Assembly: GCA_964006375.1 (NCBI GenBank)
Contig: OZ023264.1
Location: forward strand, 16,440,225-16,504,224
Origin: Tillus elongatus
Taxonomy: Eukaryota > Arthropoda > Insecta > Coleoptera > Cleridae
Reading direction: 5' to 3'
Length of the DNA stretch: 64,000 bases
The translations under genes and the position numbers were made by a program. Below the pieces are notes generated by a model. That model was given only the letters and a program-made list of their open reading frames with translations. It was not told the origin of the DNA and searched no databases. The stretch's first letter is position 1; the number at the start of each line of letters is the position of its first letter. Positions 48,474-60,489 of this stretch are shown piece after piece.

Positions 48474-48853
48474 ACACCAATGTGTTGTTGTTGTTTTGTT
48501 TCTTTAACGTCGGCCTATTTCCGGGACTATGGCCAATCACCGACGTCAGGGAGCAGTTCCACCTCACTATCCTAAAAATTTTGCCGAACACCTGCCTTTC
48601 TGTAAAGAGGGTAGGGATCTTTAACGTGCCCAACATCGCATGGACACGGGAACGACGGCTTTACGCCCCCTCCGAAGGGCGGAACATGCAGACATTCAAC
48701 TTGCTCAAATGCAATGCCAGAACCTCGGTTGATGTTAATTTTACAGTTTGTACTGAAAAAGTGAAAGGAGTACCCTGGGATCAAACCCAGTACCCTTCGG
48801 TTCAGAGGCACACGTTTTTACCCCTGAACCACCGAGGTTCTGACACCAATGTG
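48474..48853 (-). mobile_element. tRNA-derived SINE, minus strand, 11-bp target duplications
   Basis: ACACCAATGTG at 48474-48484 and 48843-48853 bounds a 358-bp insertion. On the minus strand it starts ACCTCGGTGGTTCAGGGGTA (A box within) and has GGGTTTGATCCC (B box, about 48780). It continues with a body that includes GGGCACGTTAAAGATCCC and ends with a (CAA)n tail at 48485-48495. The GCACGTTAAAGATCCC stretch resembles a conserved central domain of invertebrate SINEs; that is from memory and needs a database check. Confidence 0.8.
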
Positions 48854-48957
48854 CAGTGCATTATTATTTTATTTAAGGCTTCACTGGCGCTAACGAGCGA
48901 ACTTTCAACTTCATTATAGGTGCGAGCGTCAAATTGGTAGGAATTTAAAAATAAAAA

Positions 48958-49272
48958 AATCTGGACGCAGAAAGTGCGTTATGGAAGTGAATTTTCATAA
49001 AAATGTTTTTAATAGCAAATATGTCCCTTTAATGCAGGCATCAATTTTGTCACCGGGATAACCTATGTAGTAGAAAAAATATACCATATTTTATCAAAAT
49101 AACTTATTATTTGAAAATGTACAAACATTTTCCGTAAATAAACTTAAAATGTTTCCGAGAAAACTCGTTTCCTAGCCGACGAACCTTAGGTTAGTAGCAA
49201 ATTGAGTCATTGAATTTTGAAGCAATTAATGTAAATTCGCTACCAAAACGCACTGACTGCGTTTCGATTTTT
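48958..49272 (-). mobile_element. ~310-bp MITE, complete
   Basis: CTGGACGCAGAAAGTGCGTT at the left and inverted AACGCACTGACTGCGTTTCG at the right. The interior is the reverse of the copy at 39387. Confidence 0.75.
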
Positions 49273-49364
49273 TTTACAAAGATGCATCATATTTCGATGA
49301 CAAATGCAAAAATACAATAGGAAATGTTCACAAAAAAGTAGGTAACACCAACAAGTTTTTTTTA

Positions 49365-49733
<369 letters not shown>

Positions 49734-49927
49734 GGAATACTGGCAGGTATATCCAGTAGTACGTTAATTGTATTAACGTCTTTTCTATTTTCACCAAACA
49801 GTTTTTATTTACAATGGATTTTTTGCTCATATTGGAACGAACTGAAGGAAAATAACGACTTAGACACAGATCTAGGAGCTTGTTAGTCATTTCGTGTCGC
49901 ATTTTTTACTCACGTCCGTACCTAAAC

Positions 49928-50275
49928 CTGCCATAATTATCAATTTTGACGTTTTAACATTGTTTAATCAGATTTAATTAATTAAAACTTAATTTACCTC
50001 TAAATTTTTTATCTTTCAACATAGATATCTTAATTTTGGTACATAGGATGCTCTTTATGACGGAAATAATCATGACAAATTTTGTTGCCCTTACTTTGTA
50101 ATTTTTGGAGATATAACTTTTTTTTAGAAAGAAAACAAAAAAATTCCAGGAAAACTTAGGCCGATTTTCCTGGGCAACGCATTTATCGAAGCCATTTACA
50201 TAAGGAAGGTACGTTCCAAATTTGATCAAAATTGGCCTGTTATTTTTTGAGCTAGAAGTTTTCCAGCTAGCTAGT
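49928..50275 (+). repeat. TA-core left arm without core
   Basis: TTTGTAATTTTTGGAGATAT, AAACTTAGGCCGATTTTCCT and TTGATCAAAATTGGCCTG. It stops at TTTTTTGAGCTAGAAG where (TA)n would begin. Confidence 0.65.
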
Positions 50276-50384
50276 CTTTTCCAAATATCTGTCCTTTGAA
50301 CAATGTTGTTGAAAAGTTATTATATTTCAGAATATGGATAATAAAATTTTCCTTTTTACTCTACCTTTTTTTTCAGTTTTGGGC

Positions 50385-50547
50385 AATGTCAAGCACAGAG
50401 GTTATTAGCTGTAGAGTCGCCGTGCTATATTGGGTTCCAAATGCTCTGAAGGCAGTTTCTGCAAGGGGTGGTTACATAAAAAAAGCAACTGACAGACACC
50501 TGCAGACAGAAACTTCCACCACCGGGAATTGAATCCGGACAATCTAC
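50385..50547 (-). repeat. Possible SINE fragment
   Basis: On the minus strand CGGATTCAATTCCCGG resembles a polymerase III B box next to GTAGATTGT. The region that would hold the A box is replaced by (TA)n at 50548-50616. No target duplication found. Confidence 0.35.

Positions 50548-50616
<69 letters not shown>
50548..50616. repeat. (TA)n microsatellite
   Basis: Pure TA tract. Confidence 0.9.
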
Positions 50617-50619
<3 letters not shown>

Positions 50620-51034
50620 CTGTAAACTCAATAATTTTTAGCATACTATTACCTAGCTGACAATTTTGATTGATTCTTTAAAAATTGAAATCCTTATAAC
50701 CACTGATCTCATGTTGTCCCTTTTGTCAGATCTTTAGATTCAACAACCAAAAAACAGCACAGGGGCTAAGCTTTTGGCGCCTCGTTTAGCGTGAAATGAA
50801 AAGAGAAAAAAATGCAGAAATTTCTTTCAAGTCCTGTCCAGAGAAAAATGATCATCTTAGAAAAGAGTGATAAGTATGTTTTCTAAACCAACTGACCTTC
50901 AAATTAAAGGTCAGATGAAAATTAAAGGCCAGATAAGTTTTATTGTGGCCGCACAAAAAAGTTAATCAAAAAAGTGAACTACTAGGAGTATCCAGAAAAT
51001 TAGAAGAACTGCAGTTCCTCCGAACACAATAAAG
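50617..51034. other. Unassigned sequence
   Basis: No feature seen. Confidence 0.4.
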
Positions 51035-51230
51035 TTTCGGGACGCAGCAAGTGCGTTATAGTAGCGAATTTGCATAACAACTGTACACTATGATTATGCG
51101 GCATATTAGTAAAGTTAATACTTTAAATTTACACAGACGTTGAGGATCGATTTTAGAGGTCCTAGTACGTGCACATTTGAAGAATTATTTAGAAAGTATT
51201 ACCATCGATATCTCTCTATTATCAAAAAAA
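51035..51230 (+). repeat. TA-core left tip and right-arm fragments
   Basis: GGGACGCAGCAAGTGCGTTA at 51039, then, after a short spacer, a right-arm stretch (GTCCTAGTACGTGCACATTTG, TATCTCTCTATTA) ending near 51230. Confidence 0.55.
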
Positions 51231-51326
51231 AAACCTTGTGTTCTAACTCCTTTTGAGAGAAATGCACAAAACTCCATTTTCTATGAAGCTAAAAAATTTA
51301 ATTTTGCTATATCTGTAGATAGTGTA
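51231..51326 (+). other. Possible exon, unknown gene
   Basis: The frame reads CVLTPFERNAQNSIFYEAKK, FNFAISVDS and runs up to a strong donor-like GTAAGTAT at about 51328. A second segment at about 51531-51600 follows an acceptor-like TATAATTTCAG and reads DNKLIQEIETKIGSCSERMK. I recognise no family; it could be chance. Confidence 0.22.
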
Positions 51327-51729
51327 AGTATCTTTGTATTACAAATTTCATTAAAGTTATACAAAAGATTTCCAGAAGGAAACTTAACTCCTCTTCAGAA
51401 AAGTAAAGTATCTGCGAAATTATAAACGTATCAGTTATTTTTCCTTATTAATCTCCAGTATGATTTCGTTTTAGTCAACCTAATGAAACGGTTTTTTTCA
51501 ATATTTACAATAACAAAATTATAATTTCAGACCCAAAGACAACAAACTTATTCAAGAGATTGAAACAAAAATCGGATCTTGTTCAGAACGTATGAAATCT
51601 ATGCACTATTGTTTCTCCAAATGTCAAAATAATACATAAAAAAACGTACATTCATCAAGCTGGATTTGGTCTTGTAACTTTCTCCTTAATAGGCAAAGGC
51701 GATATCCCCGGTGCCATCTAAGTATACTT

Positions 51730-52572
51730 CAACCAACGTTTTATTTGCGTGATACTTTAAATCGACTTCATGCCCGGGATATTATATTCAAAGTATACGT
51801 AATTAATTACAGAATTAGTATAATTACCATTGAAATACATCCCACGACTCTTCCGGTCTTATATGGCCTCTTATGTTAAGGTTTAAAGATAAAATGAACT
51901 ATTTTAGAATCATTGTTATAAAGACTTGGCTTGATTTTGTTTACATTTCTGCTATATTGTTCGACAGCAGAATATATCTATGCTGCGCTAAAACTGTATT
52001 TGGGGCCGTTAATAAAGCTAAAATTATAGTGTAATTTAATAATTGATTGAATCCTCCAGCTAAATAACAATCACTTGGCAAATTTGTATTTCATGTCGTC
52101 TATCATTTTCCATAATTGCGGCTGAGATTTCTCGATTGTTGGCTCGGGTAGTATGTTTTCTGCCTGGTATATATTTAGTTTGGTTACCGTTGATGTATGG
52201 ATTATACCTGTTGTACGAATCAATCTGCGCGTGGTAGTTAACTACTCTGTCTGTCAGGCATTTGACTTTAACCACTAAGACGTTTCAACGCATGTATTTG
52301 GGATTTTACTTTTAATTTAGAAAAACCTCTAAATTATATGCACCAAATTACTTAAAATTCACAACATGTACTATTTGTAGCCACATGTGAAGTCTCATTC
52401 CAGTTGCGCTGATACTTACAAAAATATAGCTTTTTCAAAAAGTTTTCCCCGATTTTCCACTAGAAAAACTTGAGCATGAAGGCTGATTAACGAAATCGAT
52501 CTCGGTTTTCGCCCAAAAAAGATTTTTGCCAAGTTTGATTGAAATCAGTTTAGTATTTTTTGAGTTATCGCT

Positions 52573-52639
<67 letters not shown>

Positions 52640-52770
52640 ATACAATTTTTTAACTGACCTTGGTTTTGGGTTCTAGGGACGCAAATTCGCGCTCATCTGT
52701 AGAAAATTTTGAAAAGCTTTTCATCGTGACCTCTCTATTAGCGAATTTTTATTAATGAAAATTCGCTAAA
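51730..52770 (+). repeat. TA-core repeat, long form, copy B
   Basis: Co-linear with 24385-25500. (TA)n at 52576-52635, right arm CGCAAATTCGCGCTCATCTG, then the hairpin TTAGCGAATTTTTATTAATG / AAAATTCGCTAA ending at 52769. Better end preservation than copy A. Confidence 0.75.
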
Positions 52771-53759
52771 AACAAAGCCTCCATTGTTCGATAAACTTTA
52801 AAAACACCTAAGCTAACGACAATTCTGTAAAAATGTATGACCACTACTAACGTCACTGTGCACGTGAAAACTAAAACTTGCTGTGCAAACTATAACCGGA
52901 CTCAGCTTCTATTGTCAAACTTTGGTGAAGGGTTATCATCGTACCATCTCCCACGCACAGCGTTTAATAGCGCACAATTACGACAAACATTACAATTCGG
53001 CAAGTCTGTGTCATCATTGGGGTTTCTTTCATACAATACCATCCGTTATCGTAAATAGGCGGTAACGGTAAAATGAGTTGCACCTGCATACAAATACATA
53101 GTGATTGCTTATGTGTTTATTAGTGATAGTATTATGGAATCATATATTAATTACTGTCTACTGTAAAGCGGATAAACTACAGTTATTAGCAAATAATTTA
53201 AGTCCGTTATTTTAATTAAAAACTATAATAATAAGAAATATAATAAAAGGTCTTGCAGCAACTGCATAAGTATTGATCTTAACAAACTTTCATTTCTAAA
53301 AGTTAGGATAATCGGGCGCCATTCCAGGGCTGTCTGCGATCTGGCTCCACTTTCCCTAATTAATATAATAGACGTCAGAACCAGCAGTTATCCAGGCTTC
53401 ATTCAGTGTTCAGCCTCCGTAGCATGTCCACAAAATCCTCTTGTTCCTTCTGGATGGATAGAAAAAAGCCAAGATTTTTTTACTGCAGGCTTTGAAAATT
53501 ACTATTCCCATAGCTTGTTATCATAGCGATATCTGAGAAAATTATTAAAGCGGTTGACCGAGCTTTTAATGTCAAACAATGGCAGCACCTAATTATTAAG
53601 TCGGCGGTAAGCTCTCGTAGTTTTTATCATGAATCGAGAGACAAATATTAAAAATGCGTTCGTTAGACGTTTTTCTAGTTATTGACTTATTTCAATTCTG
53701 AAACTTTGTATTCATATATGACATAACGTTTTTTCCCTGTAAGATAATTCAGAGTCGAT
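52771..53759. other. Unassigned sequence
   Basis: Small frames at 52837-53065 lack recognisable domains; nothing else is supported. Confidence 0.4.
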
Positions 53760-54479
53760 ATCATTTTCGGTTTAACCGGAAGTAGCGATCAACTTTGTTA
53801 TTTTAAATGGAACACTCTGTATTTTTTTACACATCTGGATTGTACGTGAAGTTTAGTGAACACGAATGTCAACTATCCTTATCAACTTTCAATTGTTTCA
53901 AAGTTATTGTGATTTTTTCAAATAGTTATTCATTTGCGTTGAAATATTGAAGTTATTCGTCATTTTTCACAATTAAAAAAGTAAAATAGAAATAAAATTT
54001 TGTCAGTCACTAGTACGGATATTGGGTTCGTATAATGTATAAGGATAATTGATCTAATTTATACAGTATGTTCAAAATTTAATGGCAAATCAAGAAAATT
54101 TCAAAGATCAAAAACTCATCTTTTTCAAATAGAATACTCTGTATGTTTTTAAACAGTTTGATAGAAAATTAAATTTTACGGCGACTAGATATGGCATACC
54201 CTATATCAATCTGTGATAGTTTTCTTGTTGTTAACGTTTCTTTAAATAAAAGAGAAGAAGAAGGTCTCGCAACTAAATTATATAATGTCAACGTTGAGAA
54301 CGATAAAAAGGACTATATGACAGTTAGCCACTTTCGATGCCTTTAGAAAACAAAATAGAAGTATTGGTTTTTAAGAAGCATCCATTGAAAGATATATCAC
54401 AAATAATAAATCGAAATCCGCATTCAGAACGTAGGCCATAAGTTGACTACTATCTTAAAAGTATGTAAGGCTCTCACTT

Positions 54480-54730
54480 TTTTTCCTCAGGGCTAGTCCG
54501 CGGCCCCGACAGCACTGCAACCCTTGGTTGATTGTGCATACCCTTAGTCTTACTCCACCCATTCCAAAATCACTGTGCCTTGAACCAGTCTGCATAACGA
54601 TTGGTAGGGGGAAGTTTTATATTGCTGTGTCTCCGGTCTAGACTGACCGTAGATCAGTGCATTATGAAATTTACAATGAAAACCTTAGTGGCTAGAAGTA
54701 CTTGGATATTTTGCGGCATACAGTAGTAAA
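54480..54730. other. GC-richer patch inside E2, unassigned
   Basis: CTAGTCCGCGGCCCCGACAG and the following ~200 bp differ in composition from the surroundings and may be a small insertion. No boundaries or target duplication found. Confidence 0.3.
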
Positions 54731-54759
54731 TTTCATCAATAACCTACCAGCAAATTTAC

Positions 54760-54970
54760 GTAATAATTGTTGATATCAGCTAGATGGTGCACCTGCCCAC
54801 TCTGCTCGAGTAGTTCGTCAAGAGTTGAGATAGATGTTTCAAAACAACTGGATCGGTATAAATGGACCTTGCAGGTGGCCTCTACGATCACCAGATCTCA
54901 CCCTGTTAGGATTATACTCGTGTGGACATATAAAGAGCAAGGTTTACTCCAGACACGTGAAAAGTAGGCA
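54760..54970 (+). pseudogene. Mariner-like transposase fragment (element E2)
   Basis: Reads ISARWCTCPLCSS in one frame and, in the coding frame, YQLDGAPAHSARVVRQELR (second Asp), a stop, then MFQNNWIGINGPCRWPLRSP and DLTLLGLYSCGHIKSKVYSR. The third catalytic Asp is replaced by Gly (LLG where PLD is expected). Confidence 0.65.
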
Positions 54971-55214
54971 AGATTGGTTAACCTTCGCCTGCTTGACAGG
55001 GTACCTGGGTACCCATTCTGTTTTAAAAGTGATGTTTTTATTTGTTAATGTTGATATTTATGCCCAAGGTGTTGTGACATCTCAGAATTCATTATAAGAA
55101 AACCATTTGCTGCCAATGTAGTATTTTTTATAACTTTTGAAAGTTATATAACGGACATTGACATACCCCGGTACCTACTAAAATAAAAATTTATTTTGTT
55201 GCAAATCTTTAACT

Positions 55215-55572
55215 TTAGGGCACAGTAATAAATAAATTAACACACTTTATTTGAAAAAGTATATTAATTTTATAATATTTTTTATTACAATAATTCTTTT
55301 GCAGTTTGCACTTGTAACATTTATTTATTTTCTCACAACTTTCGTCGCATATTGGGCGGCTACAAACTTCACACGATTTTCTGGTTTTTCTCTGTCTTTT
55401 TGTAGCAGCTTGACACACGTAACATTTACCTGTTACTTGAAGGCATCCGGTTTTATCTCGGGATAATTCTTTTCTACAACCGGCGGTGGCAGTTGGTATG
55501 CTAATGGACCTCCAAATATGCACTCAATTTCCGATTTGGTACTAAAATACATTCTCATCCAGTTTGGGACTC

Positions 55573-55575
<3 letters not shown>
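55215..55575 (-). pseudogene. piggyBac-type transposase C-terminal cysteine-rich end (tentative)
   Basis: The 102-residue minus-strand frame has a Cys-rich run: GKCYVCQAATKRQRKTRKSC, EVCSRPICDESCEKINKCYK. The C-x2-C, C-x2-C, C-x3-C pattern after a basic stretch resembles the zinc-binding tail of piggyBac-family transposases. The DDD catalytic core is not in the window; the frame abuts (TA)n at 55577. Could be another Cys-rich domain. Confidence 0.5.

Positions 55576-55576
<1 letters not shown>

Positions 55577-55641
<65 letters not shown>
55577..55641. repeat. (TA)n microsatellite
   Basis: Pure TA tract. Confidence 0.9.
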
Positions 55642-55643
<2 letters not shown>

Positions 55644-56211
55644 TAATTGGCAGCAGTATTCCCAGATTTCTAGTGATTATGACAATCAAGCCAATACTTA
55701 AGTTAATTATGGCTAAATTACAACTTGGTTATATTATTTTGAACCAGGTGTTGCTTAACATGCGTTAATTTCTTGCATGGGACCTTCACTTCTTGTTAAT
55801 TTTATGGTATGTACTGAAAAGAAGATGAGGCTTATCTTGGGAATAGAACGCCCGGCATTGGATTTGGACGCACTACCAGCGATAAAATTGCTCGTTGAAT
55901 AGTATTAGACTTTTTGCAATACTTTAAATGAAACGTATTTTTCGGTGCATCTACGTATGGATAACGGGCAGAAAATTACAAAACCTTTGTGGTTAACTTA
56001 ATATGTTCCATAAAAAACCCTAAAAGGTATTTGTTACGTAATATGCTTTTAGGTATCATTAGTACTGTAACAATTTAATTGAGTGAAAACGGATGTATTA
56101 AAATAGAACCAGCGACTCCGCCATTTGTTGCCGCATACTTAAATGCGACCGCTATTAAATATGATTTGCTGTAACAATATAAAACTCGATTTTATATGTG
56201 TTACTTATATT
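55642..56211. other. Unassigned sequence
   Basis: No feature seen. Confidence 0.4.
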
Positions 56212-56362
56212 GTAAGGGTAGATGTATTCCCACCGTAATTATAAACGCAGACCGGTTTCGCTCTAATTAGAGCTCGTTAGTGCGGTATACTAATCACAGC
56301 GAGAACACACTTATAAAGTAATACGGCAATGAGAGCCAGCCTCCTAGAACACTGTGAGATGT
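56212..56362 (-). mobile_element. Retrozyme-like unit, diverged, first part
   Basis: Begins GTAAGGGTAGATGTATTCCC, the same unit position at which the array at 21457 begins, and runs through the hammerhead region to GTGAGATG. It is interrupted there by a CR1-like element and resumes at about 57896. Confidence 0.7.
56240..56303 (-). ncRNA. Hammerhead-like motif, diverged retrozyme copy
   Basis: Minus strand: helix II GCTCT-AATT-AGAGC, GAAACCGGTC, inner helix I CCGCA / TGCGT, outer arm GATTA / TAATT. The core CTAACGA departs from CUGANGA at one essential base. The inner helix I pair changes from U-A to C-G relative to the array at 22939, which is compensatory support for the fold. Confidence 0.6.
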
Positions 56363-56369
56363 TTTTTTT

Positions 56370-57895
56370 TTAAATTTTAATTTCAACAACACACCACGAG
56401 GGCTCACAGCCTAAATACTATCGTACCGTGGGTGTTGACAAGGAGGAAAGAGGCAACTTGTTAATTCTGGACTTGAAGGTTTGGAGGTTCGGAGGAGAAG
56501 GAAAAACATGTGCCGGCAAGGAATTCCACAACTTGGAAGTCCTCGGGACAAAAGAGCGAGTATAACAAGATGTTCTGTCTGGTGACCTGGACAGTAAAAG
56601 GGTGCATTCGCTCTGTTCCCCTGGTAGATCTGTTGTGTGGGGGAACTATGGAGGAAAGCTCCTCTGAGCAGTGCCCGTGCAGATATCTATAAAAGAAAAA
56701 AAGGTCACCAACGGCACGTCGGTGGTCAAGGAATGGCAGCCTTTGGGTGAGGGTAGGGTCACCGATAAGACGTATAGTTCTCTTTTAAATGAAGTCCAGG
56801 ATATCGAGTGTAGAAGCGGCAGCTGCACCCCAGATGTGGGAGCAGTATTCGAGGTTTGGCCTTATTTGTAAAGTATATAAGGTATAGATATTAGCTGGTG
56901 AAAAGTATTTGCGAGCCCGGAAGAGGAAACCTAATTTCTTAGCAGCCGCTTCTGCAATTGATGTGACATGTTGGTGCCAATTAAGATTTAGATCCACAGA
57001 AATGCCAACAAGAGAAAAGGACTCGTTACTTTGAATAACTTGGTTGTTCATTGTAATGGATCTAGGGCTGGTGTATCTCTTATGAGAAAGAAAGCAAGAC
57101 TGATATTTGGTGAGGTTGAATTTTACAAGATTTCTACTTCCCCAGTCTAATATTTTTTGGAGATCCACGGAGACAGAAACCTCCATGAGTCTGCGATCCT
57201 CATCTAATTGGGCTAAAGAGACAGGTTTAGAATATTGTATATTTGAATGGAGGATGCTGTCGTCCGCGTAATTGTGAACTGGGTTCGATGTGCTAGAGAG
57301 GAGGTCATTGATGTGGAGAAGAAACAAAGTAGGGACTAAAGCTGAACCTTGAGGAACTCCTGCATTAATTGGATACAGTTTAGAGGAGTGGCCATCCACA
57401 ACAACAGAAATGCTCCTGTTGGAGAGGAAATTTGCTGTCCAGGTACAAAGTTTTGGTGGTAGGCCATAGGCCGGAAGTTTATTAAGCAGCACTGCGTGCC
57501 AGACCTGGTCGAATACTTTGGATATGTCTAGAGCGACAATCTGGGATTCACCGTGTAGTTCCATAGACTTGTTCCAAGAATGGGTGACAAAGCAAAGGAG
57601 GTCGGCAGTCGATCTGCGCTGACGAAATCCATACTGCCTGTCGTAGATTAGACTATTTTTCAAGAAATTTTAGTAATTCGGTGTTTATATACTTTTCCAT
57701 CACTTTAGAGACGACTAAAAGGAGATAAATAGGCCTGTAGTTGCTAGGAAGCGTTTTGGATCCTTTCTTAGGGATGGGTTGTACTCGAGCAGTTTTCCAG
57801 TTACTAGGGAATATGCCTCTATTGTAAGATGTCTGAAACAGACGAGTCAGGACAGGAGCAAGTTCAGGTGCGCATTTTTTGAGAACAATTGCAAA
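56370..57895 (-). mobile_element. CR1-like element, inverted copy, inside the retrozyme-like unit
   Basis: The 3' end is the T-rich run at 56371. The 5' truncation is near 57895 in the RT fingers. Same family as 25905-28291. Confidence 0.75.
56785..57895 (-). pseudogene. CR1-like reverse transcriptase, 5'-truncated
   Basis: The open frame 57663-56785 (292 aa) reads LIYDRQYGFRQRRSTADLLC, IVALDISKVFDQVWHAVLLN, GVPQGSALVPTLFLLHINDL and NYADDSILHSN (YADD intact). It goes on through DWGSRNLVKFNLTKYQSCFL and LGFLFRARKYFSPANIYTLY to the thumb. It is cleaner than the plus-strand copy. Upstream (57663-57895) is frameshifted, and the endonuclease is absent. The C-terminal tail below 56785 is frameshifted. 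Confidence 0.8.
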
Positions 57896-58092
57896 TGTAC
57901 GACAGAGTCGCCATCTCGGTGCGGGATCAGGTAGTATGCGAAACCGGTCTGCGTTTCTAATTACAGTAAGAACACATCTAGCCTTATTGTCCCAGTATTA
58001 GGCAAGAAATGAATCAGGGCTGATAATTTATAAAACTGTTGGTTGGTTGTACACAGTCTCTATTTATAGCATTTTACTAATATTATTTTAAC
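57896..58092 (+). mobile_element. Retrozyme-like unit, rest plus a head-to-head partner
   Basis: 57896-57928 (GAGTCGCCATCTCGGTGCGG) continues the minus-orientation unit. From about 57935 the sequence is in plus orientation: GCGAAACCGGTCTGCGTTTC is the 3' half of a hammerhead, then the unit body to the gap. This is the same head-to-head turn as at 21937. Confidence 0.65.
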
Positions 58093-58292
58093 NNNNNNNN
58101 NNNNNNNNNNNNNNNNNNNNNNNNNNNNNNNNNNNNNNNNNNNNNNNNNNNNNNNNNNNNNNNNNNNNNNNNNNNNNNNNNNNNNNNNNNNNNNNNNNNN
58201 NNNNNNNNNNNNNNNNNNNNNNNNNNNNNNNNNNNNNNNNNNNNNNNNNNNNNNNNNNNNNNNNNNNNNNNNNNNNNNNNNNNNNNNNNNNN
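58093..58292. other. Assembly gap (200 N)
   Basis: Exactly 200 unknown bases, a usual placeholder length. It follows directly on retrozyme-like repeat sequence. Confidence 0.99.
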
Positions 58293-58994
58293 AAAAAACG
58301 AAGTGATATAACGATTAAGAGTATATGTATATTTAAAATATAGTTTTTGAGGAATTATGGTTAAAATTAACATCAATATTTACATATAAATAAATATTAA
58401 TTAATCTTCCTGGCTACTGTATAACAGTTGGTGGAATCTAAGCAGCAAAATTAAAATTACGGAAAAATCAAAGATGTCCTTCACTAAAATAGTTTTGAAA
58501 GAAGCAGTTTAGGAGAACAAAATTGTATCAATATACATCCGTAAACATAGCTTGTTTGTAAGGTACAATATATAATTTTAATTACAAATAAATAAAATAA
58601 CAAAATTTAAATTAAGAAAATAGTTGGGATATCATTTCTAGGGAATAGAAATATTATCTACGCAACGCCTGCATTTGGTAAGAGCAGACATACTACTCCA
58701 CTAGCAATCGGTTATTAGCCGTCTGCATTGTTTACGTCTAGCTGATTTATATCTTGCTTGTTACAGGAGCCAGTCTGCTATCCCTGCTTCGTCCTGCCTG
58801 GAAATTTGCCAGACATTTGCTGATGTATAGTCTCATGAGCACCAAGGATGTATTTTGAATAGGAATTCTACGCTTTTCACAATGAAAAAACACTGTATCT
58901 GCAGATGTTCACACGATACATCTGTAAATTTTTCAAAGCACAGTAAAATATGTTAAAAATTGTATAAAACATTAAAAAATCTGTGTTTTGTGGA
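58293..58994. other. Unassigned sequence
   Basis: No feature seen. Confidence 0.4.
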
Positions 58995-59054
58995 CATAAA
59001 ATTGCCCACAAACTGTAACATATTAAAATGTTACAGTTTGTGGGTAATTTTATG
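58995..59054. repeat. 26-27-bp near-perfect hairpin
   Basis: CATAAAATTGCCCACAAACT pairs with AGTTTGTGGGTAATTTTATG across a short AT loop, with a single non-Watson-Crick position. It could be a short inverted repeat of a decayed element or a fold-back transcript. Confidence 0.7.
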
Positions 59055-59139
59055 TAGAAGAACCTCGTACCTCGACGCGGAAAGTACAGAGACGAACTGG
59101 TGTCTCAACGTATACTATCTATAGAATTTTAAAAGGGTA

Positions 59140-59620
59140 TGGGTATCATATTCAGACGGTCCAGATTTTGAAACTGCGTGAATACGCAAGGCGCAAGCGA
59201 TTTTGCGAAATTATGTTAGAAAAATCATACAAGATTCCCATTTATTCGATGAAGTTTTATGGAGTGGCAAGTCAGCATGTACAAATGATTTGTTACATGA
59301 ACCTCCATAACTTTCATAGTTGGAAAATTGAAAATACACATGAGTTCAGAGAGGATCGCTTCCAGCATCAATTTAAGATAAATCTCTGGGCCGGTATTTT
59401 TAACGGAACAACTTTGGTGCCAGTGGTACTGCGCCCTACGTTAAATGGCCAAAGATATTTGGCGTTTTTACAAAACAATTTGCCCGAACTGCTGAAAGAC
59501 ACCCCATTAGAATTTCGGGGAACAATGTGGCTTCAAAATGATGGATGCCCAGCCCACTCTACCTTAGTAGTAAGGCAATACTTGAATCAGACATACCCGG
59601 GCAGGTGGACGCCAAAGAAT
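59140..59620 (+). pseudogene. Mariner-type transposase fragment
   Basis: The 222-residue frame from 59168 reads EDRFQHQFKINLWAGIFNGT, VLRPTLNGQRYLAFLQNNLP and LWLQNDGCPAHSTLVVRQYL with the second catalytic Asp. Homology stops after TYPGRW at about 59610; the remainder of the frame is unrelated. The first Asp region is degraded. Confidence 0.7.
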
Positions 59621-60271
59621 CAGAACAGCAGCTCAAGAAATTTCACTAAGCAGTCTAAGAAGACTAAGAAGATCGTTCCTAAGACGATATCGTTTATGTA
59701 TAAGACAGAATTATTGTCAAATAGAACATCTGTTATGAATAGAATAATTTTTGCAAATGTCACAATCTGTTTATTTTTATTTACTAGCTACCTGATTTCA
59801 CTTCCAAATTACTTTCAATCGTCGACAATGAATTAATTTTAAGAGATATTGATAATATTTTATACCATTTTAGAATCTCAAGGAAGTTTTAGAAATTATG
59901 AGCCAGTAAGTTTTACTAACTTTTTTTTTCAGTACGGTGGTTTATTCCAAATTAAAAAAAAATAGGGAAGAAAAGTCCGATTTTTATTTTTTTCAGATTT
60001 TCTGAATAATAATACAACATTTTTCAGATTGGTTCGATAACTCTATTATTGGGGATTAACAGCGCCAAAAATCACATCCCGGAAATGTTTTTTCTGCATG
60101 CGGAGGAGCAAAATACGTATAAATTTAACAATTAATTTTCATTTTTTTTTTCACAAAATTGTCAATATCTTGAAAACCGTAAACTTTTTGACAAGATCAT
60201 CTTGGGTTTTTCTGAAAAGGGCTTGAGCTAGCCTATCTTTATGTGACATTTGAATTACGACTTTTGAGACA

Positions 60272-60275
<4 letters not shown>
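59621..60275. other. Unassigned sequence
   Basis: Tail of the open frame (to 59836) has no recognisable domain; nothing else. Confidence 0.4.
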
Positions 60276-60361
<86 letters not shown>

Positions 60362-60427
60362 CGAAAAAATCTTGGGATATTTTTAAAAATGCACGTATTT
60401 TTCTCTTGATATATGATTTAAGAACAA

Positions 60428-60483
<56 letters not shown>
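60276..60483. repeat. Two (TA)n tracts
   Basis: 60276-60355 and 60432-60483, separated by about 76 bp. Confidence 0.9.

Positions 60484-60489
<6 letters not shown>

Larger units (their letters stand above)
53760..55000 (+). mobile_element. Mariner-like element E2, heavily decayed
   Basis: 53765-53840 resembles 17255-17340. 54300-54440 looks like decayed N-terminal transposase sequence. The C-terminal region follows at 54760. Confidence 0.5.

Noticed and set aside
48482..48919. 145-aa frame at the SINE
   Set aside because: Overlaps a bounded tRNA-derived SINE and has no domain.
52275..52300. GAAAC on the minus strand near 52285 and 24945 as hammerhead halves
   Set aside because: No CUGANGA core upstream; part of the long TA-core repeat.
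58083..58376. 97-aa frame across the gap
   Set aside because: Mostly N; cannot be supported.
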